Source: Pseudomonas furukawaii
Lineage (GTDB): Bacteria; Pseudomonadota; Gammaproteobacteria; Pseudomonadales; Pseudomonadaceae
Direction: 5' to 3'
Assembly: GCF_002355475.1 (NCBI RefSeq)
Contig: NZ_AP014862.1
Coordinates: 3,348,001-3,412,000 of the forward strand
Length of the DNA: 64,000 nucleotides
The notes under the pieces are model-generated. The model ran no database searches, had not been told where the DNA came from, and worked only from the letters and a program-made list of their open reading frames with translations. The stretch's first letter is position 1, and each line of letters starts with the position of its first letter. Shown piece by piece: positions 1 through 9,455 of the stretch. The position numbers and the translations under genes were made by a program.

Positions 1-867
1 CGCTTCCTCGACAGGTTGCAGCCGGTGATCGCCAAGGTGCAGGGCTCGGTACGCGACGCCCGGGACACCGCCGACCAATCGGCGCTGATCGCGCGGCAGA
101 CCAGCGAAGGCATGCAGCAGCAGTTCCGCGAGATCGATCAGGTGGCCACCGCCCTGCACGAGATGTCCGCCACCGCCAACGCCTCGGCCCAGAGCGCCGC
201 CCAGGCCGCCGACGCCGCGCGCAACGCCGACCTCGCCAGCCGCGAGGGCCTGGCGGTGATCACTCGCACCACCCAGGCCATCCAGGCCCAGGCGCGGGAC
301 ATGAACGAGGCCATGGCGCAGCTCCAGGGCCTGGCCCAGAGCAGCGAGCAGATCGGTTCGGTGCTGGAGGTGATCCTCTCCATTGCCGGCCAGACCAACC
401 TGCTGGCCCTCAACGCCGCCATTGAGGCGGCCCGGGCCGGCGACGCCGGGCGCGGCTTCGCGGTGGTCGCCGACGAGGTGCGCAGCCTTGCCCGGCGCAC
501 CCAGGACTCGGTGGAAGAGATCCGCCAGGTGATCGACAACCTGCAGAACGGCACCCGCGACGTCAGCCAGGCCATGCAGGGCAGCCACGGCCTGGCCCAG
601 GAGAACGTCGGCCAGGTGCAGATGGCCGTGGCCGCGCTGGAGCGAATCGGCCAGGCGGTGAACCTGATCACCGAAATGAACCTGCAGATCGCCAGCGCCG
701 CCGAGGAACAGAGCAGCGTCGCCGAGGAGATCAACCGCAACGTCGAGGCCATTCGTGACGTGACCGAGTCCCTGTCCGGGCAGGCCGAGCAGTCCGCCCG
801 GGTCAGCCGCCAGCTCAATGAACTGGCCAATCACCAGCAGGGCCTGATGCGTCAGTTTCGCGCCTGA
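1..867 (+). CDS. Methyl-accepting chemotaxis protein, C-terminal part (5' end outside window)
   Basis: Open from base 1, so the sensor domain, membrane segments and HAMP domain lie upstream of the window. The visible 288 residues are the cytoplasmic coiled-coil signalling domain of a chemoreceptor. The hairpin tip is clear: [20 protein letters not shown] followed by [15 protein letters not shown], the part that contacts CheA and CheW. Alternating A/Q/E-rich heptads on both sides are the adaptation helices with candidate methylation sites. The ligand cannot be inferred because the sensor half is missing. It ends at a TGA about 95 bases before the next gene. Confidence 0.95.
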   Translation, partial: RFLDRLQPVIAKVQGSVRDARDTADQSALIARQTSEGMQQQFREIDQVATALHEMSATANASAQSAAQAADAARNADLASREGLAVITRTTQAIQAQARDMNEAMAQLQGLAQSSEQIGSVLEVILSIAGQTNLLALNAAIEAARAGDAGRGFAVVADEVRSLARRTQDSVEEIRQVIDNLQNGTRDVSQAMQGSHGLAQENVGQVQMAVAALERIGQAVNLITEMNLQIASAAEEQSSVAEEINRNVEAIRDVTESLSGQAEQSARVSRQLNELANHQQGLMRQFRA

Positions 868-962
868 GGTCCAAAGGCTTCTCCTGCTTTGGTCGCGGTC
901 CTGTGACCATGGCGGGGGGACGCCGCGTCATCAGGTAAAACCTACCTGCCGCAGAAGTCTTC

Positions 963-2192
963 ATGCACCCTCTTCGCAAAGCCCTGCACAACGAGCTGCA
1001 CTCGCGCCCCTCGATCTACTTCAGCGATCCGGCCAACGTCTATCACTTCGCCTTCGCGGATGCCGAGGAGGTGTGCGACGCCCTGGTGGACCGCCTCAAC
1101 GAGGCCGCCGACGCCCACCTTGCCAGCAACGGTTCCCAGGCGCTGTTGCGCATGGGCCAGAACACCCTCAAGTGGGAGCGCCACACCGAGTTCTTCACCC
1201 TCACCCTGGTGGTGCCACGGGCGACGGGCGACGCCCACTGGCCTCCGCTGCCGACCGCCCTCGACGCCCTGGTGGCCGACTACCGCCACCTGCTCATCAA
1301 CGCCGACCAGGTGCTGGTGGAGTCCGAAGCCCATTGGGCGGGCGATGTCGCCGCCTACGGTTTCAAGGACCCGGCCGGCTCCACCCTGGGCGGCGGCGAT
1401 GCAGTGGCCTGGTCGGACTTTCGCCTCAGCGAAGACGGCGTCAATCGCATCCTGCTGGTCAATCGCCGCCTCAACGCCTACCGCCTCGGCCGCATGATCC
1501 GCCGACTGCTGGAGATCGAGACCTACCGCATGATGGCCTCCCTCACCCTGCCGGTGGCCCAGGCGGTGAGCCTGCAACTGAAGGAGTACGACAAGGAGCT
1601 GGCACGCCTGTCCGACCGCAACGCCGAAGGCAAGGACAGCGCCAGGGCCCTGTCGGCGGACATCGCCGCCCTCTCCGCGCGCATCGTCCGCAGCACCGCC
1701 CGCACCCGCCAGCGCTTCAGTGCCACCGAGGCCTATGGCCAGATCGTCTTCGAGCGCATCAACGAGCTGCGGGAGTCCCACATCGGCGACTGCCAGCGCC
1801 TGGGGGTGTTCATCGAACGGCGCTTCCGCCCCACGGTGCGCTACTGCGCCGCCACCGACCAGCGCCTGGTGCGCCTGGGCCAGAGCGTGGCCAACCTGGG
1901 CGACCTGCTGCAGGCCCGGGTGCAGGTGGAGGTGGAGGAGCAGAACTCGGAGATCCTGCGCAGCCTGAACGCCCGCGCCGATACCCAGATCAAGATCCAG
2001 AAGGCGGTGGAAGGACTGTCCATCATCGCCATCAGCTACTACCTGCTGAGCCTGTTCAAGCTGTTCTACCAGGGCCTTCACACTGTCGGGCTGGAGGTCT
2101 CGGCCCGGCACGCGATCCTCGGCCTGGCACCGGTGGCGGCGCTGACCCTGGGGCTGATCTTCATGCGGATCAGGAAGGCCAAGGGGCATTGA
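963..2192 (+). CDS. DUF3422 family protein
   Basis: A 409-residue protein of the DUF3422 family, recognised by its N-terminus (HPLRKALHNELHSRPS) and overall layout: a large soluble part, a long coiled coil (about residues 180-330) and a C-terminal membrane region with two hydrophobic segments (about 345-365 and 380-400). Family members are membrane-anchored proteins of unknown function. The ATG is preceded by AGAAG. The gene stands alone and converges on the PrrF sRNA encoded on the opposite strand. No catalytic motif is recognised. Confidence 0.85.
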   Translation: MHPLRKALHNELHSRPSIYFSDPANVYHFAFADAEEVCDALVDRLNEAADAHLASNGSQALLRMGQNTLKWERHTEFFTLTLVVPRATGDAHWPPLPTALDALVADYRHLLINADQVLVESEAHWAGDVAAYGFKDPAGSTLGGGDAVAWSDFRLSEDGVNRILLVNRRLNAYRLGRMIRRLLEIETYRMMASLTLPVAQAVSLQLKEYDKELARLSDRNAEGKDSARALSADIAALSARIVRSTARTRQRFSATEAYGQIVFERINELRESHIGDCQRLGVFIERRFRPTVRYCAATDQRLVRLGQSVANLGDLLQARVQVEVEEQNSEILRSLNARADTQIKIQKAVEGLSIIAISYYLLSLFKLFYQGLHTVGLEVSARHAILGLAPVAALTLGLIFMRIRKAKGH

Positions 2193-2269
2193 GTTCAGGG
2201 CCCCGTGGATGCCCGGCACGGACGCCGAAGGTATCCCCCTGCGCTCGGAAGCAGGCGTGAATCGCAGGC

Positions 2270-2385
2270 AAAAAAAGACCCGGCGATGTGCCGGGTCAAT
2301 AACCGTGATTAGCCTGATGAGGAGATAACCTGATGAGTCCGAAATACTGGGCTTGTCAGCTTATCCAGCTGGCCGCGAGGCCAGT
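2270..2385 (-). ncRNA. prrF: PrrF-type iron-responsive small RNA
   Basis: Read on the minus strand, this segment has the full architecture of a Pseudomonas PrrF sRNA. It has a 5' hairpin starting ACTGGCCTCGCGGCCAG, then the conserved antisense core CTCCTCATCAGGCTAATCAC (positions 2324-2305), then a GC-rich terminator hairpin (2297-2277) followed by seven T residues. A Fur box and sigma70-like promoter sit immediately upstream. PrrF RNAs are made when iron is scarce and pair with mRNAs of iron-containing proteins such as sodB and TCA-cycle enzymes. The start at about 2385 is inferred from the -10 position. Only one copy is seen here, unlike the tandem prrF1-prrF2 of P. aeruginosa. Confidence 0.9.
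2277..2297 (-). terminator. Rho-independent terminator of prrF
   Basis: Perfect 8-bp stem GACCCGGC/GCCGGGTC with a 5-base loop. On the minus strand it is followed by a run of seven T (2276-2270), and it lies at the 3' end of the PrrF RNA. Confidence 0.9.
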
Positions 2386-2392
2386 GGGTCGA

Positions 2393-2420
2393 ATAATAAT
2401 GATTCTCATTTTATCGTCAA
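2393..2420 (-). promoter_or_regulatory. prrF promoter with overlapping Fur box
   Basis: On the minus strand TTGACG (2420-2415) and TATTAT (2398-2393) are separated by 16 bases and form a sigma70-like promoter. A Fur box at 2413-2395 matches GATAATGATAATCATTATC at 15 of 19 positions and covers the spacer and -10 region. Fe-Fur should therefore block transcription of the sRNA directly. Confidence 0.87.
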
Positions 2421-2471
2421 GAGAATTTTTCGCATTTGCGATGAATTCTTTTCCTTCCATCGAAGGCCGGC

Positions 2472-3182
2472 TCAATCAAGGATCAGGCCGGCCCGTCCCA
2501 GGGAGGCACGATAGCCCTCTCGCAGGGCCTCCAGCCGGGTCCATACGGCGCCCACGCATTCGTCGAGGGCGATATGGCTCCCGGCCCGGCAGCGGTCGGC
2601 GAGGCCGCAGCTGGCATAGAAGGCATTGACCACCTCCACCATGGCGTCCCGCTGGTTCTCCATCAGCACCGCGCCATGGGCCAGCACCAGGTGACGGCCA
2701 TCGTCCCGCCGGCGGCGCCAGCGCTGGGCGGTGCCCACCAGCTTGCGCCCCTGCAAGGTCACGTTGTAGCGACCATCGCAGAAGGCGCCGTCCACCTCCC
2801 CCAGCCCAGCGGCGAGCCCCAGCCCCGCCAGCCAGTCGAGCATCGGCTGGCAGAGCCGCAGGTAGGCGTTCTCGATGCGGGTGAGTTCGCTCTCGCCGGA
2901 CGGCAGCGCATAGACCAGGGCCAGGTTCAGCACCGCCGGCGACTGGGGCACCGGCTCGCCGCCGCTGTCCCGCAGGGCGATGGGCCAGCCCAGCTCCGCG
3001 CAGACGCGCTCGGCTTGGGTGAATCCTTCCAGTCGACTCATGCGCTGGGGCATCACCAGGGCCGCACGGGTCGGCCGCCAGAACAGCAGCCCGCATTCCG
3101 CCTCGGCGGACTGCACTCGCTCCAGCAGGCGCCGCTCCGCGTCCAGTCCCTCTTCCACCTCGTATGCTGGAACCGGGCTCAT
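2472..3182 (-). CDS. Lipoate--protein ligase family protein (BPL/LPL fold)
   Basis: A 236-residue protein of the biotin/lipoate ligase fold. A GGEPVPQSPAVLN block corresponds to the substrate loop, and DGRYNVTLQGRKLVGTAQRW carries the conserved lysine that binds lipoyl-AMP or octanoyl carriers. It is shorter than E. coli LplA (about 338 residues) because it lacks the C-terminal accessory domain, so it may be a lipoyl/octanoyl transferase rather than a full ligase. The ATG at 3182 follows GGAGG with a short spacer. It lies 34 bases downstream of the methyltransferase gene on the same strand, so the two are probably co-transcribed. Confidence 0.8.
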   Translation of the reverse strand: MSPVPAYEVEEGLDAERRLLERVQSAEAECGLLFWRPTRAALVMPQRMSRLEGFTQAERVCAELGWPIALRDSGGEPVPQSPAVLNLALVYALPSGESELTRIENAYLRLCQPMLDWLAGLGLAAGLGEVDGAFCDGRYNVTLQGRKLVGTAQRWRRRRDDGRHLVLAHGAVLMENQRDAMVEVVNAFYASCGLADRCRAGSHIALDECVGAVWTRLEALREGYRASLGRAGLILD

Positions 3183-3216
3183 GACGCCTCCGGCATCGCC
3201 GCTGCCACAGGGCGCA

Positions 3217-3966
3217 TCAGGAGACCCGCCCCAGGTTGACGGTCAGCGGCCAGTTCACCTGGCGCGCGGTGGTCGGATCGCCCCAGGCCTCGCGGAAGCG
3301 TTCCCGCAGCGGGTCGAGGGGGTTCACGCCGTGGCGAGACTGGTAGGTGACCAGCGCGGACCAGCTTTCCAGGTAGCCCAGCAGGCGCGGCAGGTCCCAC
3401 TGGACGTTGAGGTTGAAGGGCGGTACGTCGATCCGCTCGAAGGGGAACGGCAGCGTCCGGTAGCCCTGCTCCACATGGCGCCGCTCCTCGGCCCAGTAGG
3501 GGCCGAGGATGTCCTGGTAAAGGTGCATGACCAAGGCGTCTATCTCCGGCGAGATTTCCGAGAGGCTGTAGGAGATCACGGCCAGCAGGCCACCCGGTTT
3601 GCTCACCCGTCGCACCTCGGCGTAGAAACCCTCCAGGTCGAACCAGTGCAGGGCCTGAGCCACCAGGGTTAGGGAAACGCTGCCATCGGCAAGGCGGGTC
3701 TGCTCCGCCGGCTCGCAGCGGTAGTCGATATTGGCGGCGCGCTCGGCCTTGGCCAACTGCTGCTCGCTGACGTCGGTGCCGACCACCTGGCGGAAATGCC
3801 GGGCCAGTTCGGTGGTGGCCTGGCCGCTGCCGCATCCGCAGTCCCAGGCCAGGGCGAGGTCAGGCGCCTGCTGTGCGAGCCAGGCGATCAATGCGGGGTC
3901 ATAGGTGGGGCGATTGGCGCGGTAGGTGTCGGACTGGCGGGTGAACAGGTTCCTGGTTTCTGACAT
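3217..3966 (-). CDS. Class I SAM-dependent methyltransferase
   Basis: A 249-residue Rossmann-fold methyltransferase. Motif I is AWDCGCGSGQAT, motif II is VVGTDVSEQQL, and later LVAQALHWFD and GGLLAVISY complete a Methyltransf_11-type domain in the N-terminal two thirds. This resembles trans-aconitate methyltransferase-like and UbiE-like enzymes, but the substrate cannot be named. I start it at MSETRNLF (3966). Two upstream in-frame ATGs would add residues unlike the family. It probably forms an operon with the lipoate-ligase-like gene downstream. Confidence 0.85.
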   Translation of the reverse strand: MSETRNLFTRQSDTYRANRPTYDPALIAWLAQQAPDLALAWDCGCGSGQATTELARHFRQVVGTDVSEQQLAKAERAANIDYRCEPAEQTRLADGSVSLTLVAQALHWFDLEGFYAEVRRVSKPGGLLAVISYSLSEISPEIDALVMHLYQDILGPYWAEERRHVEQGYRTLPFPFERIDVPPFNLNVQWDLPRLLGYLESWSALVTYQSRHGVNPLDPLRERFREAWGDPTTARQVNWPLTVNLGRVS

Positions 3967-4238
3967 GGCGGGCATCCGGGTCTGATCGCGGAGCTGCCAG
4001 CATAGCGCGAGTCGAAACGGCGAGGTGGCCCCTGCGGGGCCATTCATTGCGGGCGAACTCATTCGCCAGGCAGGTCCTGGATCCGATGCGTTCGCGCCGC
4101 AGGATAGCGTTGAGCGAAGCGGTGGATTGGCACACCAGTACCGGAACGCCCTTCCCGCGTGAACTTCGAGAAAAAGGCCCTAGGATCGACACTACAGGCG
4201 GACTAGAATCCGCCCTCGCCTTCCGTCCGCGTCCCTTT

Positions 4239-5588
4239 ATGTCCAACTGTCATCTGCACGCCCTGCCCTACCACGAATCGCCCTGCGAACGCTTCAGCCT
4301 GATCCGTCAGGCGCCTGGCGCCGTTCTGCTGGATGCCGCCCGCCCGGGAGCCGAGCGGGGACGCTATGACCTGTTCAGCGCCTGGCCACTGGCGGAACTG
4401 GCACCAACGCCGGGCGAGTCAGCCAACGACTTCGCGCAACGCCTGCGCGAGGCACTGGCGGGCCTGGGCGAGGCGTCCTTGCCCGAAACAGTGAGCCTGC
4501 CATTCGTCGGCGGACTGATCGGCTACCTGGCCTACGACTTCGGCCGTCGGGTGGAACGGTTGCCGGAACAGGCTCTCGACGATCTCCAGCTGCCCGATGC
4601 CCGACTTGGCCTCTACGCCTGGGCCCTGGTGAGCGATCACCAGGCACGCACCAGCCAGCTGGTGTTCCATCCGAGCCTGGAGAGCGGGGAGCGTGAACGC
4701 CTGATCGCCCTGTTCGAGCGGCCTGACCCCGGGACGACGGGCGACTTCCGGCTTCGCGCACCCTTCGCCGCCAACCTCGCGGAGGGTGACTACCGCCACG
4801 CCATCGAACGGGTGCAGGCCTACATCCAGGCCGGCGACTGCTATCAGGTGAATTTCACCCAGCGCTTCCAGGCCCCGTGCGATGGCGATCCCTGGGCCGC
4901 CTACCTGGCGTTGCGCCGTGCCTGCCCGACGCCCTTCGCCGGCTACCAGGCGCTGGGCGGTGGCGACGCCATCCTCAGCCTGTCTCCGGAACGTTTCATC
5001 CGCGTCAGTCAGGGCCAGGTGGAAACGCGCCCCATCAAGGGCACCCGCCCCCGTGGACGCAGCGCCGAGGAAGACCGCGCCCAGGCCGACGAGTTGCTGG
5101 CCAGCCCCAAGGACCGCGCCGAGAACCTGATGATCGTCGACCTGCTGCGTAACGACCTGGGGCGCAGTTGCGCCATCGGTTCGGTGCGGGTCCCGGAGCT
5201 GTTCGCCCTGGAGAGCTACCCGAACGTCCATCACCTGGTCAGCGCCGTCACCGGCCGGTTGGCGGAGGACAAGGATGCGCTCGACCTGATCGTCTCCAGC
5301 TTCCCTGGCGGCTCGATCACCGGCGCACCGAAGATCCGCGCCATGGAGATCATCGATGAACTGGAACCGACGCGCCGCTCGATCTACTGCGGCTCCCTGC
5401 TCTACCTGGATGTGCGCGGCGAACTGGACAGCTCCATCGCCATCCGCACCGTACTGGTGAAGGACGGCCAGGCCAGTTGCTGGGGAGGGGGCGGCATCGT
5501 CGCCGACTCCGACTGGCAGGAGGAGTACCGGGAGTCGATCACCAAGGTGAAGGTGCTGATGGCGACGCTGGAGGGGTTGGGCGACTGA
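4239..5588 (+). CDS. pabB: Aminodeoxychorismate synthase component I
   Basis: A 449-residue chorismate-binding enzyme that converts chorismate and ammonia (from the PabA subunit) to 4-amino-4-deoxychorismate, a folate precursor. The C-terminal half has the chorismate-binding signature, including RPIKGTRPRG. Lysine 267 in PIKGT distinguishes PabB from anthranilate synthase TrpE, which has PIAGT. ENLMIVDLLRNDLGR and FPGGSITGAPKIRAMEIIDELEP follow as expected. I use the ATG at 4239 (MSNCHLHALPY), which agrees with family N-termini; an in-frame extension upstream to 4047 looks non-coding. A strong shared terminator separates it from convergent thrH. Confidence 0.95.
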   Translation: MSNCHLHALPYHESPCERFSLIRQAPGAVLLDAARPGAERGRYDLFSAWPLAELAPTPGESANDFAQRLREALAGLGEASLPETVSLPFVGGLIGYLAYDFGRRVERLPEQALDDLQLPDARLGLYAWALVSDHQARTSQLVFHPSLESGERERLIALFERPDPGTTGDFRLRAPFAANLAEGDYRHAIERVQAYIQAGDCYQVNFTQRFQAPCDGDPWAAYLALRRACPTPFAGYQALGGGDAILSLSPERFIRVSQGQVETRPIKGTRPRGRSAEEDRAQADELLASPKDRAENLMIVDLLRNDLGRSCAIGSVRVPELFALESYPNVHHLVSAVTGRLAEDKDALDLIVSSFPGGSITGAPKIRAMEIIDELEPTRRSIYCGSLLYLDVRGELDSSIAIRTVLVKDGQASCWGGGGIVADSDWQEEYRESITKVKVLMATLEGLGD

Positions 5589-5639
5589 TCCACGCCGCAA
5601 GAAAGCCCGCTTTCGCGGTAATGCTGTTCACATAAAAAA

Positions 5640-5676
5640 CGCCGCTTTTCCTTCAGCAGGAAAGCGGCGTTTTTTT
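5640..5676. terminator. Bidirectional terminator between pabB and thrH
   Basis: A 9-bp GC-rich stem (CGCCGCTTT at 5640-5648 with AAAGCGGCG at 5661-5669), extended by TCCT/AGGA, flanked by A-run and T-run. It can stop pabB on the plus strand and thrH on the minus strand. Confidence 0.9.
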
Positions 5677-5777
5677 GATTCTGCGTGATCCTACATCATG
5701 AAGCCCCAGCGACTGACGCTGCCATCACCTACGTGAACGGCATTACGCTTTCGCGGGCTTTTTCATGGGCGCAGGGT

Positions 5778-6395
5778 TCAGAGGCTCAGTGGGCGGCTGG
5801 AGGCCTTGATGAACTCCCGCTTGAGGTCTTCGTAGGTGTGCACCGCCGGGAACTGCGGGAACTCCCGGATCACGTTCTCGGGCGCATGGAACAGGATGCC
5901 GGCGTGGGCCTCGCTGAGCATGGTGGTGTCGTTGTAGGAGTCGCCGGCGGCGATCACGCGGTAGTAGAGGCTCTTGAAGGCGAGCACGGACTGGCGCTTC
6001 GGATCCTTCTGGCGCAGCTGGTAGCTGACCACGCGGTCGGTCTCGTCGGCGATCAGGCGGTGGCACAGCAGGGTCGGGAAGCCCAGTTGGCGCATCAGCG
6101 GCTGGGAGAATTCGTAGAAGGTGTCCGAGAGGATGACGACCTGGAAGCGCTCGCGCAGCCAGTCGACGAACTCCACGGCGCCGTCCAGCGGCTTGAGGGT
6201 GGCGATCACTTCCTGGATGTCGCCCAGCTTCAGGCCATGTTCGTCGAGGATTCGCAGACGCTGCTTCATCAGTACGTCGTAGTCCGGGATGTCCCGGGTG
6301 GTCGCCTTGAGCGCTTCGATTCCGGTTTTTTCCGCGAAGGCGATCCAGATTTCCGGAACCAGTACACCTTCCAGGTCGAGACAGGCGATTTCCAC
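5778..6395 (-). CDS. thrH: Bifunctional phosphoserine phosphatase/homoserine phosphotransferase ThrH
   Basis: A 205-residue HAD-superfamily enzyme. Motif I is CLDLEGV, with Asp7 as nucleophile and Glu in place of the usual second Asp, which is typical of ThrH. Motif II is [10 protein letters not shown] and motif IV is [10 protein letters not shown]. ThrH removes phosphate from phosphoserine and can pass it to homoserine. The start is a GTG at 6395 after GGGGAA; no ATG lies nearby. It is divergent from cysH, and the gap of about 194 bases must hold both promoters. The order next to cysH is as in P. aeruginosa (from memory). Confidence 0.95.
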   Translation of the reverse strand: MEIACLDLEGVLVPEIWIAFAEKTGIEALKATTRDIPDYDVLMKQRLRILDEHGLKLGDIQEVIATLKPLDGAVEFVDWLRERFQVVILSDTFYEFSQPLMRQLGFPTLLCHRLIADETDRVVSYQLRQKDPKRQSVLAFKSLYYRVIAAGDSYNDTTMLSEAHAGILFHAPENVIREFPQFPAVHTYEDLKREFIKASSRPLSL

Positions 6396-6589
6396 GAGCA
6401 GTTCCCCGCATGGCTGTTGTGATTGGAGGCGGCACTCTAGCCGCTCCCCCGATGCGGCGCAACGCGACGCTTATACCCGGAAGCCACAGTCAATCTTCCT
6501 GTTGGTTATTTAGGGGCATATCTCCGATCTTGCTAAGATGCGCCGCACAGAGCGCACCCAGCGCCATCCCCCATAAGGAAGCCTGCCTG

Positions 6590-7324
6590 ATGAGCCAACC
6601 CTTCGACGTCGCCGAACTGGCGACGGCCTACGCCAGCAAGTCCCCCCAGGACATCCTCAAGCTCGCCTTCGAGCATTTCGGCGACGACTTGTGGATCTCC
6701 TTCAGCGGTGCCGAGGACGTGGTCCTGGTGGATATGGCCTGGAAGCTGAACAAGAACGTGAAGGTGTTCAGCCTGGACACCGGCCGCCTGCACCCCGAGA
6801 CCTACCGCTTCATCGAGCAGGTCCGCGAGCATTACGGCATCGCCATCGAGGTCCTCTCGCCGGATCCGCGACTGCTGGAGCCCTTCGTCAAGGAGAAGGG
6901 GCTGTTCAGCTTCTTCAAGGACGGTCACGGCGAATGCTGCGGCATCCGCAAGATCGAACCGCTGAAGCGCAAGCTGGCGACCGTCAGCGCCTGGGCCACC
7001 GGCCAGCGCCGTGACCAGAGCCCCGGCACCCGTGCCCAGGTCGCAGCCCTGGAACTGGATGGCGCCTTCTCCACCCCGGACAAGCCGCTGTACAAGTTCA
7101 ACCCCCTGGCGCAGATGACCAGCGAGGAAGTCTGGGCCTATATCCGCATGCTGGAGATTCCCTACAACCCGCTGCATGAACGCGGCTTCATCAGCATCGG
7201 CTGCGAGCCCTGCACCCGCCCGGTGCTCCCCAACCAGCACGAGCGGGAAGGCCGCTGGTGGTGGGAGGAAGCCACCCAGAAGGAATGCGGGCTCCACGCA
7301 GGCAACCTGATCAGCAAGGCCTGA
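6590..7324 (+). CDS. cysH: Assimilatory adenylyl-sulfate (APS) reductase
   Basis: A 244-residue enzyme that reduces adenylyl sulfate to sulfite with thioredoxin. The [4Fe-4S] ligands are Cys116-Cys117 (HGECCGIRK) and Cys205/Cys208 (IGCEPCTRP). This CC...CxxC pattern marks the APS-reducing bacterial and plant type rather than the E. coli PAPS type. The catalytic cysteine is Cys233 in the C-terminal KECGLH. The ATG at 6590 has AAGGAA ten bases upstream; an upstream in-frame extension to 6410 runs through the promoter region. A small thioredoxin-like gene follows 4 bases later. Confidence 0.96.
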   Translation: MSQPFDVAELATAYASKSPQDILKLAFEHFGDDLWISFSGAEDVVLVDMAWKLNKNVKVFSLDTGRLHPETYRFIEQVREHYGIAIEVLSPDPRLLEPFVKEKGLFSFFKDGHGECCGIRKIEPLKRKLATVSAWATGQRRDQSPGTRAQVAALELDGAFSTPDKPLYKFNPLAQMTSEEVWAYIRMLEIPYNPLHERGFISIGCEPCTRPVLPNQHEREGRWWWEEATQKECGLHAGNLISKA

Positions 7325-7328
7325 GGCG

Positions 7329-7646
7329 ATGCGCATCACCCTGGTGAAGAAGGTCCTGGCCGATGGCCAGGACTGCCGCAAATGCCGGGATGTGATGGAG
7401 CGCCTTGAACGCAGCGGCCAGTTGGCGCGGATCGACCGCATCCTGGTGGCCGACGAGCGCGATCCGTCCAGCGCCGGCTGGATGGCCGCGCAGCACTACG
7501 GCGTGGATACCGCGCCCTTCTTCGTGGTGCGGCACGACGATGGCCGGGAAGAGGTCTACAGCGTTTTCCTCGCCTTCGTCCGCGACGTCCTGCAACCGCC
7601 CTCGCCTGTCCGGCGGGACGACCGGGACGGGCCGGCCCCTCCTTGA
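7329..7646 (+). CDS. Small thioredoxin-fold protein downstream of cysH
   Basis: A 105-residue protein with a CRKC redox-type motif (residues 16-19) after an N-terminal beta strand (ITLVKKVL) and a cis-proline-like TAPFFVV segment, the two landmarks of the thioredoxin/glutaredoxin fold. It starts 4 bases after cysH stops, so it is very likely co-transcribed and could serve as a redox partner or accessory for sulfur assimilation (inference). From memory a similar hypothetical gene occupies this place in P. aeruginosa. The last 15 residues are charged and probably disordered. Confidence 0.8.
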   Translation: MRITLVKKVLADGQDCRKCRDVMERLERSGQLARIDRILVADERDPSSAGWMAAQHYGVDTAPFFVVRHDDGREEVYSVFLAFVRDVLQPPSPVRRDDRDGPAPP

Positions 7647-7677
7647 GCGGCGCCGCTTCACGGATACCGAAATCGAC

Positions 7678-7709
7678 AACGCCGCTTTCCGGGCAGGAAA
7701 AGCGGCGTT
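7678..7709. terminator. Terminator between the cysH operon and cysB
   Basis: Inverted repeat AACGCCGCTTTCC / GGAAAAGCGGCGTT with a short loop, lying between convergent genes. It is similar in sequence to the pabB/thrH terminator. Confidence 0.8.
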
Positions 7710-7735
7710 GTTCGTCATGAGGCGCCAGCGGTCGA

Positions 7736-8719
<984 letters not shown>

Positions 8720-8829
8720 TCAAAGCGATTACGCCGCAGGAAGTCGGCGGCGTTTATAACCATATTAATGGTTTGCTGATTAAAGCTAGACGCTTTTTTT
8801 CGACTTGCACAACCTGCGACCAGCGGCGT

Positions 8830-9330
8830 TCAGAAGTCGCCACGCCCTCGGTGCTGGAGCATGGGAACCAGGTAGACCGGAACCTCGGACAGCTGGACCA
8901 GGCGGGCGGCGGTACGCCCCAGCGGCGTGTCCAGGGCATTGCCATGGCTGTGGCTGCCCACCACCAGCAGGTCCACCGAGAGTTTCTGCACCTCCTCGAG
9001 AATCACCTGGGGTGGGTCCCCCTGCACCACCCGCACCGCGCGGATCATGTCCAGGTCCTGGACGGCCTCCCCCATCTCGTCGCGAAAGCCCTCCAGCACC
9101 CGCTGCTCGATGCTCGACATGACGGTGCCCAGGCCCTTGGCGCGCAGTTCCTTGAGGGTGTCGTCATCGAGGTAGGTCTGGAGCACCGACTCGGCGAACA
9201 GGCCGAGGGGCTCCACAGCGTGGATCACATAGAGTTGGGCACCGTAGGCCCGGGCAAGGGACAGGGCGTGTTGCAACACATAGGGGGCATAGAGACCGAG
9301 GTCCGTGGCATAGAGGATGGAGCGGATCAT
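8830..9330 (-). CDS. Universal stress protein (UspA family)
   Basis: A 166-residue single-domain UspA protein. The N-terminus SILYATDLG holds the conserved Asp of the nucleotide pocket. The C-terminal part has DLLVVGSHSHG followed by LGRTAARL, a variant of the ATP-binding G-x2-G-x9-G-S/T loop, then VPVYLV. The ATG at 9330 follows GGAGG by three bases. It stands alone between cysB and the nucleotidase gene. Its role in stress is inferred from the family only. Confidence 0.88.
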   Translation of the reverse strand: MIRSILYATDLGLYAPYVLQHALSLARAYGAQLYVIHAVEPLGLFAESVLQTYLDDDTLKELRAKGLGTVMSSIEQRVLEGFRDEMGEAVQDLDMIRAVRVVQGDPPQVILEEVQKLSVDLLVVGSHSHGNALDTPLGRTAARLVQLSEVPVYLVPMLQHRGRGDF

Positions 9331-9455
9331 GAGGCCTCCTACCGCCATTCATGGCTGGCCTCACCAGAGCTTAGGAGCTATGGGAAAAGTCGTCGAGCGA
9401 GGGCCCGGGCCGCCGGAATCGGCGCTGAGACGGGCCGGGAATGCAGCGCCCGCGA

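Noticed and set aside
2333-2629. A 98-codon plus-strand frame across the Fur box
   Set aside because: It overlaps the PrrF sRNA, its promoter and the lipoate-ligase-like gene, and has no family likeness.
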